This document shows positions 30,767-39,862 of a stretch of DNA of 44,147 nt, piece by piece. The DNA lies in NCBI GenBank assembly GCA_045595165.1, contig JAZNZY010000034.1:1-44147 (forward strand). The letters are read 5' to 3'. Origin of the DNA: SFLA01 sp045595165 (GTDB taxonomy: Bacteria; Bacillota; Clostridia; Oscillospirales; CAG-382). The notes beneath the pieces are model-generated. The model did not search any database. It saw nothing but the letters and a program-made list of their open reading frames with translations, and was not told the origin of the DNA. The position numbers were made by a program, and so were the translations under genes. Within the stretch, counting starts at the first letter, position 1; every line of letters begins with the position of its first letter.

Positions 30767-31297
30767 TTATTCTGCATAATGAACGAGTTCGTCCAAATCT
30801 TTGCGTTTTTTCGGTCTGAGCTTATCGTCCTCAGCGGGGTATCCCAGGGTGATAACCAATCTGACAGCGCTGTCAAGACCGCATATCTCCCGTATTTTCA
30901 TATCGTCAAGCCAGCCGAGAATGCAGGTTCCCAAGCCCTGATCTGCGGCTTCTGCGGTGATATACGCCGAGAGTATGCCTATATCTATGGAACGGTAATC
31001 GTTGCCCTTTACCTTTGCACCCAGAGCGGCGGAAGCCACGTAAGGCTTTTCGGAAATGACCAGCATAACGGGTGCGTCTGCGGCAAATTTGTTCATTCCC
31101 ATTCCCGTAACCGCCTTTGCCACACGGCAGGCGGCATCTCCCCTGCAAACGGTAATATGATAGGGCTGACCGTTGCATGCGGAAGGCGAAAGGCGGGCGG
31201 AAGCGAGGATCGCATCCAGTTTTTCCGTTTCCACCGGGCGGGATGGATCGTATTTTCTGCAGGACTGCCTTGTTTTGGCGATTTCGGTAAAATTCAT
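30767..31297 (-). CDS. Nitroreductase family protein
   Basis: 176 residues with the FMN-binding nitroreductase fold: TRQSCRKYD near the N-terminus, SPSACNGQPYHITVC, and AAEAADQGLGTCILGWLDD in the dimer-interface helix. The C-terminus ends KKRKDLDELVHYA. Members reduce nitro compounds, quinones or flavins with NAD(P)H; the physiological substrate is open. GGAGG lies 8 nt before the ATG, and a clean promoter sits at 31327-31355. Confidence 0.92.
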   Translation of the reverse strand: MNFTEIAKTRQSCRKYDPSRPVETEKLDAILASARLSPSACNGQPYHITVCRGDAACRVAKAVTGMGMNKFAADAPVMLVISEKPYVASAALGAKVKGNDYRSIDIGILSAYITAEAADQGLGTCILGWLDDMKIREICGLDSAVRLVITLGYPAEDDKLRPKKRKDLDELVHYAE

Positions 31298-31326
31298 AGG
31301 GTTTCCTCCACGGAACGTTTTTCATT

Positions 31327-31355
31327 ATTATACCACGGGGTACAACCGTTTTCAA
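31327..31355 (-). promoter_or_regulatory. Promoter of the nitroreductase gene
   Basis: TTGAAA (31350-31355), 17 bp, TATAAT (31327-31332). It lies back to back with the plus-strand promoter at 31369. Confidence 0.8.
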
Positions 31356-31368
31356 TGAAAAGTTAATG

Positions 31369-31397
31369 TTGCAAAAGCTAAATGCCTCTGTTATAAT
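31369..31397 (+). promoter_or_regulatory. Promoter of the discoidin lipoprotein gene
   Basis: TTGCAA (31369-31374), 17 bp, TATAAT (31392-31397). This rules out translation starts upstream of about 31405 for the next gene. Confidence 0.8.
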
Positions 31398-31434
31398 AAA
31401 AGCAGACGAAAATATCGCAAAAGAGAGGTTTGTT

Positions 31435-33105
31435 ATGAGCTTTAAAAGAATATGCGTGTTGTTTCTTGCGTTTTTAATGTGTTTGGGAGTTTTGGTATCC
31501 TGCACGGAAAACGAAACGAGCAACGATGAATCGGTGCAAAACGAAAGCAAGGAAATTTCCGAGGAGGAAAAGGAACCTATGCCCGAATACTGGGGATTTA
31601 ATGATTACAAAACAACAGAAATAACAGGCGCGCCCGATGAGATCAAGTCTTATGAAACCACGGTTACTAAGGTAAGCGACAGCAAGTACGCTATGAGTTG
31701 TCAGACCGAGGCGGGTAAGCTGACCATAACGCTGGAAGAAAGGCCCTGGGGCTGCTTTAACCTTTGGTCCTGGAACCTTGTGGATAACGACGGAAAGACT
31801 CACACCTTCGCTGTGGGTGCAACTGACTTTGAATACGTACATATTCCCACCACACCTAAGGGAACTAACGTATGGTCCGGCGGAAACCACGGAAACGAAG
31901 CCTTTTTATCCATCGATTTCTACAACGCCGAAACCGGTGAAAAGCTTGAGCTTGAAAAAGGAAAGGCTGTAACCGTAAATTCTCTCCACGTTATCGAAAA
32001 GACCAAGCTACTTTGGTTCCCCGATGACAACAGCGACAGTATCGGCGATTACAACAACAAAAATATGTCTTATACCGACGATGACGTTTACTGCGAAATG
32101 ACCAGAAAGTACACCTTTACCGGTCCGCAGATAAAGCTGAATTGCGATTATAAATACGTTAAGGACGTTTCCCACAGCCGTTCTTACACCTGTATGATGC
32201 CCATTAACAAAAAATACGGCTTGTGGTGCGAGATGTATGATAACAGCGGCAAGCTGTTGAGAACAATACAGACGCTTAAGGTAGGCGCGGCGGATTATTC
32301 CGGACCCTCCAATTCCGGTAATGCGGCTACAAGAGCGGTAATTTACGGATATGCCGACCCCAGATATCAGTTTGACGTAAGAGTTACCACATACGAGGAT
32401 TCTCTGGATAAATGTCAGGGTGATTACAAGACTGCATACTGGGATATGAACACCACGGACAACAAGCTTTATTTCACCAAGTTCTCCAACTCCGTTAAAA
32501 AGAATCTTCCTGCAGGAACGGAATTCCATACCGAATGCTTCTGGTTATTCAAATACGTTGAGGATGCGGCAGCTCCCGAGATAATCGAGCCCGAAACAAG
32601 CACGCCCGACGAGGTTGAGCCTATCGGTAAATTAGTTTCCGGCGGAAAAGAATATACTCTTTCCGGTCTTTTGGGAACGGGATACGGCAATTACACCGCA
32701 AAGCTTACCGATGGAAAATACACCTCTACCCTTACATACGATAACAACTGGTTTTCATTCTTTAACAGCGCCTCTCTCACTCCCGAGGAGCTGAACACCG
32801 AAAACGGTATCGGCTGGCTGATAATTGATCTGGGCAAAGAAACGGATATATCTTTCCTGCGCGCCCACATCTGTAACGGCGGTACTGCGGGAATCAACGC
32901 GCCTCACAGCGCCACCGTTTCCGTATCGAATGACGGCGAAACCTTTACCGACGTAGCATCGCTCCCCATTTCCACCGATGCAAGCGCCATCTACTGGACT
33001 CACGCCGAAACCGAGGGTGTAACGGGCAGATATGTAAAATTCACCTTCAAGCCCAACGGACTGTTCGTCTTCCTTAACGAAGTTGAGGTCTACGAGGCTG
33101 AATAA
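31435..33105 (+). CDS. Lipoprotein with C-terminal F5/8 type C (discoidin) domain
   Basis: 556 residues. The signal peptide ends LVSC (lipidated Cys23) and is followed by a short Ser/Glu-rich linker. Residues about 45-385 form a beta-rich region I do not recognise. Residues about 395-556 are an F5/8 type C (CBM32-like) domain: NGIGWLIIDLGKETDISFLRAHI, ATVSVSNDGETFTDVAS and GRYVKFTFKPNGLFVFLNEVEVY. Likely a surface protein that binds carbohydrate. AGAGAGG precedes ATG 31435. It is monocistronic with a terminator at 33128. Confidence 0.83.
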   Translation: MSFKRICVLFLAFLMCLGVLVSCTENETSNDESVQNESKEISEEEKEPMPEYWGFNDYKTTEITGAPDEIKSYETTVTKVSDSKYAMSCQTEAGKLTITLEERPWGCFNLWSWNLVDNDGKTHTFAVGATDFEYVHIPTTPKGTNVWSGGNHGNEAFLSIDFYNAETGEKLELEKGKAVTVNSLHVIEKTKLLWFPDDNSDSIGDYNNKNMSYTDDDVYCEMTRKYTFTGPQIKLNCDYKYVKDVSHSRSYTCMMPINKKYGLWCEMYDNSGKLLRTIQTLKVGAADYSGPSNSGNAATRAVIYGYADPRYQFDVRVTTYEDSLDKCQGDYKTAYWDMNTTDNKLYFTKFSNSVKKNLPAGTEFHTECFWLFKYVEDAAAPEIIEPETSTPDEVEPIGKLVSGGKEYTLSGLLGTGYGNYTAKLTDGKYTSTLTYDNNWFSFFNSASLTPEELNTENGIGWLIIDLGKETDISFLRAHICNGGTAGINAPHSATVSVSNDGETFTDVASLPISTDASAIYWTHAETEGVTGRYVKFTFKPNGLFVFLNEVEVYEAE

Positions 33106-33127
33106 CAATCAAGCAAATAATATCAAA

Positions 33128-33152
33128 ACCGCCATCGGAAGCCGATGGCGGT
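33128..33152. terminator. Bidirectional terminator between convergent genes
   Basis: ACCGCCATCGG pairs perfectly with CCGATGGCGGT around AAG, with A-rich left and T-rich right flanks. It lies between the discoidin lipoprotein gene and the Rieske oxidoreductase gene. Confidence 0.85.
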
Positions 33153-33177
33153 AATTTTATAAATATCGGTATATTAG

Positions 33178-34476
33178 TTACATACTTTTATCATCCGTGG
33201 CCGGGTTATCCAAAAGTCTTCCCTTTTCATCGAAGCGGGAGCCGTGGCATGGGCAATCCCAGGAATGCTCGTGGGGATTATATTTCAGAGCACAGCCCAA
33301 ATGAGGACAACGGGGCGCGGACGGTGTTAAAAGCCCTGCCGCAGATTCAAATGCATTGACTGCAAGCTGCGGTCGTAAGATACTTCTTGAAGGCGAGAAA
33401 ACCTTTGAATATTCATTATCCTTCCCCTGAACCATATCCGCAAGTATCGATGCGGAAACCATCGATGATGACATTCCCCATTTATTGAACCCGGTGGCAA
33501 CGAACACATCGAGAGTGTTTTTCGAATATCTTCCGATATACGGAACGTTGTCTAAAGACATACAGTCCTGGGTTGCCCATTTATTTACGATTTTGGCGGT
33601 GGGATAATGCTTTTGTGTAAAGCGTTCAAGTTCTGCCCAATTACCGCCCTTTTTCCCCGTGCGGTGTCCGCCTCCGCCCAGCAATAAGAGGTCTTTGTAC
33701 GGACGGAAAGAAAGCCCCGTGTCACGCTCGTCAACATACATACCGTCAAGTTGCGGTGCCCCCTTAAGCGCCAAAACGTACGAACGGTGCTGATACAGCT
33801 TTAAAAAATATGACCCGTGCTTGTTGTTTAAAGGGAAATGGGTTGCAACCACCAGCTTTTTCCAAGTGATAACGCCGTTTTCCGTAACCGCCTTGTTTGG
33901 CAAAAGCTCCAAAACCTTGGTGTTTTCGTATACGGGCAGATCTTTTGACAAAGCGTATGCAAATTTAAGAGGATGAAACTGCGCCTGCCCCTTCACCCGA
34001 ACCGCCCCTGCGGTTTTAAAGGGAAGCTCGGTTTTACTGCAAAAATCCGCATCCCCGCCAAGAAGCTTTAAAGCAGATAATTCATTTACAAGTTTCCCTT
34101 TATCGGAAACGGAATATACAAAAGAATCCCTTTGTTCGTAATCACATTCAATATCCGCGCAAAGTTCCGCATATTTACGGCAAGCCGCTTTTTGCGCCTT
34201 ATAATAAAGAAGCGCTTTTTCTTTCCCGAAGCGTTGTATGAGCTTATGGTATATAAGTCCGTGCTGCAGGGTTATCTTTGCTGTGGTGTTTTGTGTCACT
34301 CCCCCGCAAATATCCTTCGCTTCGGTCAAAACACAGTCTGCTCCCGCGTTTTTCAGCATATACGCGCAAAGTATTCCCGCCATTCCTCCGCCGATAATAA
34401 GAATATCGGTTTTGATATTTTTATTCAGTTCGGGAAATTTCGGCTTATCCTCGCTCTGCATCCAAACAGAATTCAT
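33178..34476 (-). CDS. FAD-dependent oxidoreductase with C-terminal Rieske [2Fe-2S] domain
   Basis: 432 residues. The N-terminal DAO fold binds FAD through GGGMAG (29-34) and has ITLQHGLIYHKL and the VATHFPL strand. The C-terminal part is a Rieske domain with CPHLGC and CPCHGS, the two Cys-His pairs that bind the cluster. The overall layout is a known family in Clostridia and Bacilli, usually near 500 residues; this one is slightly short but both cofactor sites are intact. The substrate is unknown. GAGGATG precedes the ATG. Confidence 0.93.
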   Translation of the reverse strand: MNSVWMQSEDKPKFPELNKNIKTDILIIGGGMAGILCAYMLKNAGADCVLTEAKDICGGVTQNTTAKITLQHGLIYHKLIQRFGKEKALLYYKAQKAACRKYAELCADIECDYEQRDSFVYSVSDKGKLVNELSALKLLGGDADFCSKTELPFKTAGAVRVKGQAQFHPLKFAYALSKDLPVYENTKVLELLPNKAVTENGVITWKKLVVATHFPLNNKHGSYFLKLYQHRSYVLALKGAPQLDGMYVDERDTGLSFRPYKDLLLLGGGGHRTGKKGGNWAELERFTQKHYPTAKIVNKWATQDCMSLDNVPYIGRYSKNTLDVFVATGFNKWGMSSSMVSASILADMVQGKDNEYSKVFSPSRSILRPQLAVNAFESAAGLLTPSAPRCPHLGCALKYNPHEHSWDCPCHGSRFDEKGRLLDNPATDDKSM

Positions 34477-34543
34477 AGTATCACATCCTCTTTTACTATT
34501 ATCTTCCTTTGCAAAAGAGGATATGCACTCAAGACGGATAAAT

Positions 34544-35428
34544 TTAATATGTTAAAGCTTGTGTGTTTTCTTCGGAATACTCTATCTCTTCCGAAATAAT
34601 GCTTGCCAGCACCGCAATTTCCTGCAAAGTACCGGCGTTTTGAGAGCAGATAAGAGAAGCCAGCAGTCTTTCGCAAAACAGACAAAAGCTAAGGCGCAAA
34701 CGAAAATCCTCTTCATCATACGCTTCCGTACAGTGGCGGTATATAAAATACGCAAGGGCTCTTTCCTGATATTCGTCCATCCCTTGCGGACGTTTTTTAT
34801 ATGAATAATTTAAAAACAACTCTTTGTGAGCTTCTTCTAGATACTCCAAGGAGGCGATGATTTCCTGCCAATAAGAATCATCCCCAGCCTCAATTTCGTA
34901 AAGCGAGTAAACGGTTTGCAGCTTGGTGTTGTAATCGATACTTTCGTCACCGAATATTTTATATATTTTTTCACGTTCACACCGACCGTCAAAGGAATAC
35001 TCCTCTTCGCCGTAAGAGGCCTCACCTATTTCTTCCATAACACTGTAATTCGGAGAAGAAAGAATTATCCGCGCCGCCTCGCGGCAGGACATACCCAAGC
35101 CCACCTCTGCCACGTCTGTGTAATTATAAAAACGGGGATGCTCACGGCAAATACCGCAAAGATACTCCTCACCTGCGGACAAAATGATTTTGCACAATCC
35201 GTTTTTATCGAGATGAGGGCACCTTTCATCTTTGCAAAGCTTAAAGTGAGGCGCGCCTTCAAAGGAAATGCTGTTAAGTATCTCCGAAGCGTAAGAGTTT
35301 TCAAGCCCTTTATACTTTTCAAGGGCTTCCTTGTCAATATCTATCTCCCAGCCGATACAACAGCTGTGATTGCATTTATCTGCTGTACATTTGAAATTTT
35401 TATAATACTCGGGAGCGTAAAGCTTCAT
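34544..35428 (-). CDS. FliB-family (flagellin lysine-N-methylase-like) protein
   Basis: 294 residues from ATG 35428, chosen because AAGGTG lies 6 nt upstream and the family's N-terminus (LYAPEYYKNF) starts there. The Cys-rich signature (C14, C19, C23, C24) is followed by GWEIDID, and further Cys residues occur in CKDERCPHL, CKIILSAGEEYLCGICREHP and LGMSCREAA. FliB methylates flagellin lysines in Salmonella, but many clostridial members lie far from flagellar genes, as here, so the target is open. The Cys set suggests a metal cluster. Confidence 0.88.
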   Translation of the reverse strand: MKLYAPEYYKNFKCTADKCNHSCCIGWEIDIDKEALEKYKGLENSYASEILNSISFEGAPHFKLCKDERCPHLDKNGLCKIILSAGEEYLCGICREHPRFYNYTDVAEVGLGMSCREAARIILSSPNYSVMEEIGEASYGEEEYSFDGRCEREKIYKIFGDESIDYNTKLQTVYSLYEIEAGDDSYWQEIIASLEYLEEAHKELFLNYSYKKRPQGMDEYQERALAYFIYRHCTEAYDEEDFRLRLSFCLFCERLLASLICSQNAGTLQEIAVLASIISEEIEYSEENTQALTY

Positions 35429-35521
35429 ATAAAACACCTTTTGATATTTATTAAAGGTATTGTAATACATTTTCGGGTGTTTTGCAACACATAACAATCA
35501 CCCCGATAAAAAGAACCTGCA

Positions 35522-35824
35522 TTAAATACAGGTCTCTTTTAACATATTTAAAAATTTTTCGCCAAAGAAAAATTTCCCTTCCGGAGTTTCGTCGCCGGAA
35601 CCGATTTCCGCCCGCACAGACCTTTCTCGGCTCCTTACGGTTACCTTTGTACTTTCGGGCACCATAACTATCAGGCGGCGAGCCTCTTGGGAAAATTGAT
35701 ACGGTTGTTTTTCCTTCACCTCATAATCAAATCCGTCCATAGTATGGAGTATAGCAAAGGTGTAATCCTTTATTTCATATGATTGCTCATTGACAAAGCC
35801 AAATAAAATCCGTTTGCTGCGCAC
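35522..35824 (-). CDS. Small hypothetical protein, start unclear
   Basis: At least 100 residues from GTG 35824, but that start has no properly spaced ribosome site. The frame stays open to 35896 with plausible protein sequence (YKSGKYNFTVKCGDESYCVKL read as one beta-rich stretch) and no ATG, GTG or TTG that fits. A TATAAT lies at the very end of this stretch. So the gene may use a rare start near 35896, or may have lost its 5' end. No domain recognised. It follows nothing closely and precedes the FliB gene by about 90 bp. Confidence 0.5.
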   Translation of the reverse strand: MRSKRILFGFVNEQSYEIKDYTFAILHTMDGFDYEVKEKQPYQFSQEARRLIVMVPESTKVTVRSRERSVRAEIGSGDETPEGKFFFGEKFLNMLKETCI

Positions 35825-35956
35825 TCCTACAAGCTTTACGCAATAGCTTTCATCGCCGCATTTAACGGTGAAATTGTATTTCCCGCTTTTGTAAATTCAT
35901 TATATCATATCAACGGCAAAGATGGGATTAAGAAAAAGCCATTATAAACGGATTTT

Positions 35957-36655
35957 TCAATCGTCCATTCTATAGCCTACACCAAGCTCGTTGGTTATAT
36001 ACTTTGATTCGCCCAAGACTATACCCAGCTTTTTGCGGATATTTGCCATATTTACCTGCAGCTTCTTTATACTGCCTTCATCGGCACGCCCGCCCCAAAC
36101 GGCTTTTATAATTGCGGGATAAGTCATCATTTTACCGCGGTGTTCCGAAAGAAGAGCGATAATATTGTATTCGGTCTGTGTAAGCTTTATCTCTTTTTCC
36201 GCTATAAATACGCGGCGGGAATCATAGTCTATGGATAAATCGCCCATTACGAATTTCCCACCGGGGAGCTTTCCTAAATCCGAACGATGGCTGTACCGAA
36301 GGACAGCACGTGCTCTCGCAAGCAATTCTGCGGTACCGAAGGGCTTGGTTACATAATCGTTTGCTCCGAAATCCAAAGACTGCACCTTATCAATTTCGTT
36401 TGTGCGGGCGGAAAGAACAATAATGGGAGTAAGCGAATCGTTGCGGATATATTTAATAATTTGAACACCATCGCCATCCGGAAGCCCCAGATCGAGTATA
36501 ACCAGATCGGGACAGTAGGACTCGAACATCATACGGGCTTCGCCGCAATTTTTGGCGATAATCGTTTGATATCCGTTCGCCTCTAACGTTGCGGTAACCA
36601 ACGAACGAATGTTGGATTCATCTTCAACCAGTAGTATTTTATATTTGTTATTCAT
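35957..36655 (-). CDS. KdpE-like OmpR-family response regulator
   Basis: 232 residues. The receiver domain has the acidic pair near E11-D12, phosphoacceptor D55 (LVILDLGLPD) and the conserved Lys in YVTKPFG. The C-terminal winged helix (LTQTEYNIIALLSEHRGKMMTY, LQVNMANIRKKLG, ELGVGYRM) is OmpR-type and closest to KdpE in pattern. ATG 36655 overlaps the sensor kinase stop by 8 nt, so the pair is translationally coupled. No kdpFABC transport genes are in the window. Confidence 0.88.
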   Translation of the reverse strand: MNNKYKILLVEDESNIRSLVTATLEANGYQTIIAKNCGEARMMFESYCPDLVILDLGLPDGDGVQIIKYIRNDSLTPIIVLSARTNEIDKVQSLDFGANDYVTKPFGTAELLARARAVLRYSHRSDLGKLPGGKFVMGDLSIDYDSRRVFIAEKEIKLTQTEYNIIALLSEHRGKMMTYPAIIKAVWGGRADEGSIKKLQVNMANIRKKLGIVLGESKYITNELGVGYRMDD

Positions 36656-37697
36656 TTTTATTATCCTTAATATCCAGTATAAAGCGGAACAACGCACCGT
36701 TTCCGGTGTTTTCTGCGCTTATTTCGCCGCCGTGAGCCTTGATAATAGTAGCGCAAACCGAAAGTCCGATACCTGCATTTTTCTTTTTTGAATCGGCAAC
36801 CGCTTCGGTAGGTTCATAATATCCGTTAAGAAGTCTTGCTATTTTTTCCTCGGGTATGCCGCATCCGTCATCCTCTATTTCAAACACTGCCTTCGTTCCG
36901 TCGCTTTTTATTCTAAAGTCAATATTTTTCATTCCCTCCGCGTGAAGGACACAATTTTCCAAAATATTCACGATAACTTGCTCGATAAGCAGATTATCCA
37001 TAGGAACGACAAGTATCTCATCTGGTACCGAAACGGTAATTACTTGGTTCCGATACCTCTTCTTGAATTTAACGAGTACCGAATCCACCAACTCGTCAAC
37101 AACAGTGGGTGTTTTGATTATTTTAACCTTACCGCTGTCTATACGGGTAACCGAAAGGAGATTTTCCACCATTCTCACAAGCCAATCGGAATCCTGCCTT
37201 ATGCCATCAAGCAACTTTACCTTTTGCTCTTCGGACAGATTATCCCGATTTTCTATGAGGGACGTTGCGGCACCGTAAATAGTAGTCAGAGGGGTGCGTA
37301 TATCATGAGAAACAGCGCGCAAAAGGTTAGCACGCATATATTCTTTTTCGCTCTCTGCGCGGATAGCTTCATGATGTTTTATCTTTGTGGTAAGCGCACC
37401 GGTAAGTAATGCGATAGTTACCATTACTATTGCGGAAACAAGATTGACGGGAATAGTAAAATTAAAAGCAAAATACGGGAATGTAAACGCATAGTTTATA
37501 GCAAGCGTACCAAGAAATGCCGAGGTTATTCCGTAGACATAGCCGTTGGTCAACAACGAAATGAGAAAGACCGCAAAGGCAAAAAGCGTGGAAACGTGCT
37601 CGTCTATTCCGTAATAATTAAAAGCCACGCTGATAACAAACGCCAAAGACAATATCAGCACAGTTAACAAGATATCGGAAACAACTTTTTTCTTCAT
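36648..37697 (-). CDS. KdpD-like sensor histidine kinase lacking the cytosolic N-terminal domains
   Basis: 349 residues. Four closely packed N-terminal membrane helices (about 10-110) match the DUF4118 segment of KdpD. Then come HisKA (AVSHDIRTPLTTIYGAATSL) and HATPase_c (DDGCGIPEE, NAGIGLSVCATIIKAHGG). The large KdpD sensor and Usp-like domains that precede DUF4118 in the classical protein are absent; the gene starts just before the membrane helices. AAAGGG fits ATG 37697; ATG 37703 is too close to it. Such short forms are known; the signal may be potassium or turgor, but this is not shown here. Confidence 0.87.
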   Translation of the reverse strand: MKKKVVSDILLTVLILSLAFVISVAFNYYGIDEHVSTLFAFAVFLISLLTNGYVYGITSAFLGTLAINYAFTFPYFAFNFTIPVNLVSAIVMVTIALLTGALTTKIKHHEAIRAESEKEYMRANLLRAVSHDIRTPLTTIYGAATSLIENRDNLSEEQKVKLLDGIRQDSDWLVRMVENLLSVTRIDSGKVKIIKTPTVVDELVDSVLVKFKKRYRNQVITVSVPDEILVVPMDNLLIEQVIVNILENCVLHAEGMKNIDFRIKSDGTKAVFEIEDDGCGIPEEKIARLLNGYYEPTEAVADSKKKNAGIGLSVCATIIKAHGGEISAENTGNGALFRFILDIKDNKNE

Positions 37698-37732
37698 TTT
37701 CATCACCCTTTTGCTTTTTAATTATTTTAACA

Positions 37733-37762
37733 AAAGAGGCTGTGTTTTTCAACAGCCTCTTT
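37733..37762. terminator. Bidirectional-looking terminator 3' of hppA
   Basis: AAAGAGGCTGT pairs perfectly with ACAGCCTCTTT around an 8-nt loop. On the minus strand it follows the hppA stop by 10 bp and is followed by TTTTGTTAAAA. Confidence 0.88.
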
Positions 37763-37771
37763 AAAATTATA

Positions 37772-39862
37772 TTAACCAAAGAAGGAGAATGCTACGAATG
37801 CAGAGGAGAGGAGAGAAGCAACGAGAGATACAACAGTGATCTGGGTATTGATAGAAGGACCTGCGGTATCCTTGAAGGGGTCACCTACAGTGTCACCGAT
37901 AACTGCTGCCTTGTGAGCTTCGCTGCCCTTGCCGCCTTCGTTACCTGCTTCAACGTACTTTTTGGAGTTATCCCACAAACCGCCTGCATTGGACATGAAG
38001 AGGGAGAGAAGCAGACCGGAAACGATGTTACCGAGCAAGAAGCCGCCTACTGCGGTAGGACCGCCGATAAAGCCAACTGCAACGGTAGCGAGGATTGCAA
38101 CCAAACCTGCGGGAATGAGCTCACGGAGCGCGCCGGTGGTAGCAACGTCGATACACTTATCATATTCGGGAACAACGCCTTCCTTGCCTTCCTTAAGGCC
38201 AACGATGGTGTTGAACTGACGGTGGATTTCTGCAACCATCTTCTGAGCGTTCTTGTCAACGCCGAGGATGAGCATTGCGGAGAATACTGCGGGAACCGCA
38301 GCACCAACGAGGATACCGAAGAATACGGTAGGATCCATAATATCAAAGCCGGTGATGTTTGCGCCTGCAGCGTTTGCTTCGGACATAAAGGTACCGAGCA
38401 AGGAGATAACGGTAAGGCCTGCTGCGCCGATGGAGAAGCCCTTGGTAACTGCCTTAACGGTGTTACCTGCGGAGTCAAGCTCGTCAGCTACGCGGATAGC
38501 CTCTTCGCCGAGGCCGCCCATTTCAGCAAGACCGCGAGCGTTATCAACGATAGGACCGTATGCGTCGTTAGAGATAATCATAGCAACGATGGAAAGCATA
38601 CCAACTGCTGCCATGGAAATACCAAAGAGAGGATAGTTTGCGCCGTAAGTTTCGATAAGAGCTTCGGTGCCGCAGATCTTGTAAGCTGCGAGTGCGGAGA
38701 TAGCAATACCGATCATTGCGGGAAGTGCGGAGATAAAACCGTAGGATACGCCGGAAAGAACGGTAAATGCGGGACCGCTCTTGGAAGCGTGAGCAACCTT
38801 CTTAACGATAGGCTTGGTATCGTCAGTAAAGTAGTCGGTAGCAAGACCGATGATAACGCCTACAACAAGACCGATGGTAGCACAGCCCCAGATGTGCCAG
38901 GAGAAACCGAACAGTGCGGTTGCGCCTGCGGTGAGAGCCATAAATACTGCGGAAGTAACGTATGTAGAAGAGTTAAGCGCGCCGGTAGGAGTGCCGTTCT
39001 TGGTAATACGAGCAGTAGCAATACCGATGATAGAAGCGAGAAGACCGAGAGCTGCGTAGCAGAGAACCATCATAACGTTCTTGTCGCCGCCGCCGAGAGT
39101 CTGAGCGATAACGAGTGCGGAAGTGAGAGCTGCAACGTTGGAGTCGAAAAGGTCAGCGCCCATACCTGCAACATCGCCTACGTTGTCACCAACGTTATCT
39201 GCGATAACTGCGGGGTTACGGGGATCGTCCTCTGCGATGCCGAGCTCAACCTTACCGGTAAGGTCAGCTGCAACGTCAGCAGTCTTGGTGAAGATACCGC
39301 CGCCTGCTTTTGCAAACAGAGCGAGAGAAGAAGCACCGAAAGAGAAGCCGAGAAGAATGGAAGCTTCTTTAACGATAGCGAGAACAGCTGCAACGCCGAG
39401 AACAGCGAAGCCAACTACGAGCAGACCCATAACGGAACCGCCGCGGAAGCCGATAAGGAATGCGGGCTTGATACCCTTCTTTGCTGCTTCTGCAGATCTG
39501 CCGTTGGAAAGGGATGCAACTACAAGACCGAGCTTACCTGCGATAGCGGAAAGTACGGTACCGCCGATGTAAGAAATAGCCATAGCTACGTTCTTCCACC
39601 AAGCGTCGCCTGCCTTCCAGATGGGAGTGGGAAGGAATACTACGATGAGTACTGCGATAACTGCGGCAAAGATAGCAAGAATCTTGTATTCTCTGCGCAT
39701 GAAGGTGTTTGCGCCGTCACGAATGAGGCCTGCAACTTCAGTAATTCTTTTGTTTTCCTGAGGCTGGCGTTTAACCCAGAAATAGAGGTATGCCGCAAAT
39801 GCAAATGCAATAGCGGATACAACTACGGACACAAGGTAAAACATTGTTAAGGTAGGTGTCAT
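37772..39862 (-). CDS. hppA: Membrane-bound ion-translocating pyrophosphatase
   Basis: 696 residues with about 16 membrane helices. Substrate motifs: KTADVAADLTGKVE (193-206), DNVGDNVGDVAGMGADLFD (222-240), and later DNARGLAEM and GDPFKDTAGPS near the C-terminus. It hydrolyses PPi at the membrane and pumps ions outward. At the known K+-dependence position (GNT-x-A or K) this protein has Lys470 (GNTVK), which in studied enzymes means a K+-independent, proton-pumping type; this is inference from one residue. GGAGGG precedes the ATG. The promoter is at 40033-40061, leaving a leader of about 160 nt with possible regulatory structure. Confidence 0.96.
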   Translation of the reverse strand: MTPTLTMFYLVSVVVSAIAFAFAAYLYFWVKRQPQENKRITEVAGLIRDGANTFMRREYKILAIFAAVIAVLIVVFLPTPIWKAGDAWWKNVAMAISYIGGTVLSAIAGKLGLVVASLSNGRSAEAAKKGIKPAFLIGFRGGSVMGLLVVGFAVLGVAAVLAIVKEASILLGFSFGASSLALFAKAGGGIFTKTADVAADLTGKVELGIAEDDPRNPAVIADNVGDNVGDVAGMGADLFDSNVAALTSALVIAQTLGGGDKNVMMVLCYAALGLLASIIGIATARITKNGTPTGALNSSTYVTSAVFMALTAGATALFGFSWHIWGCATIGLVVGVIIGLATDYFTDDTKPIVKKVAHASKSGPAFTVLSGVSYGFISALPAMIGIAISALAAYKICGTEALIETYGANYPLFGISMAAVGMLSIVAMIISNDAYGPIVDNARGLAEMGGLGEEAIRVADELDSAGNTVKAVTKGFSIGAAGLTVISLLGTFMSEANAAGANITGFDIMDPTVFFGILVGAAVPAVFSAMLILGVDKNAQKMVAEIHRQFNTIVGLKEGKEGVVPEYDKCIDVATTGALRELIPAGLVAILATVAVGFIGGPTAVGGFLLGNIVSGLLLSLFMSNAGGLWDNSKKYVEAGNEGGKGSEAHKAAVIGDTVGDPFKDTAGPSINTQITVVSLVASLLSSAFVAFSFFG

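Noticed and set aside
37742..39850. Open plus-strand frame of about 700 codons
   Set aside because: It is antisense to hppA and rich in Cys, Gly and Asn, as expected from the complement of a strongly biased gene. No ribosome site and no domain.
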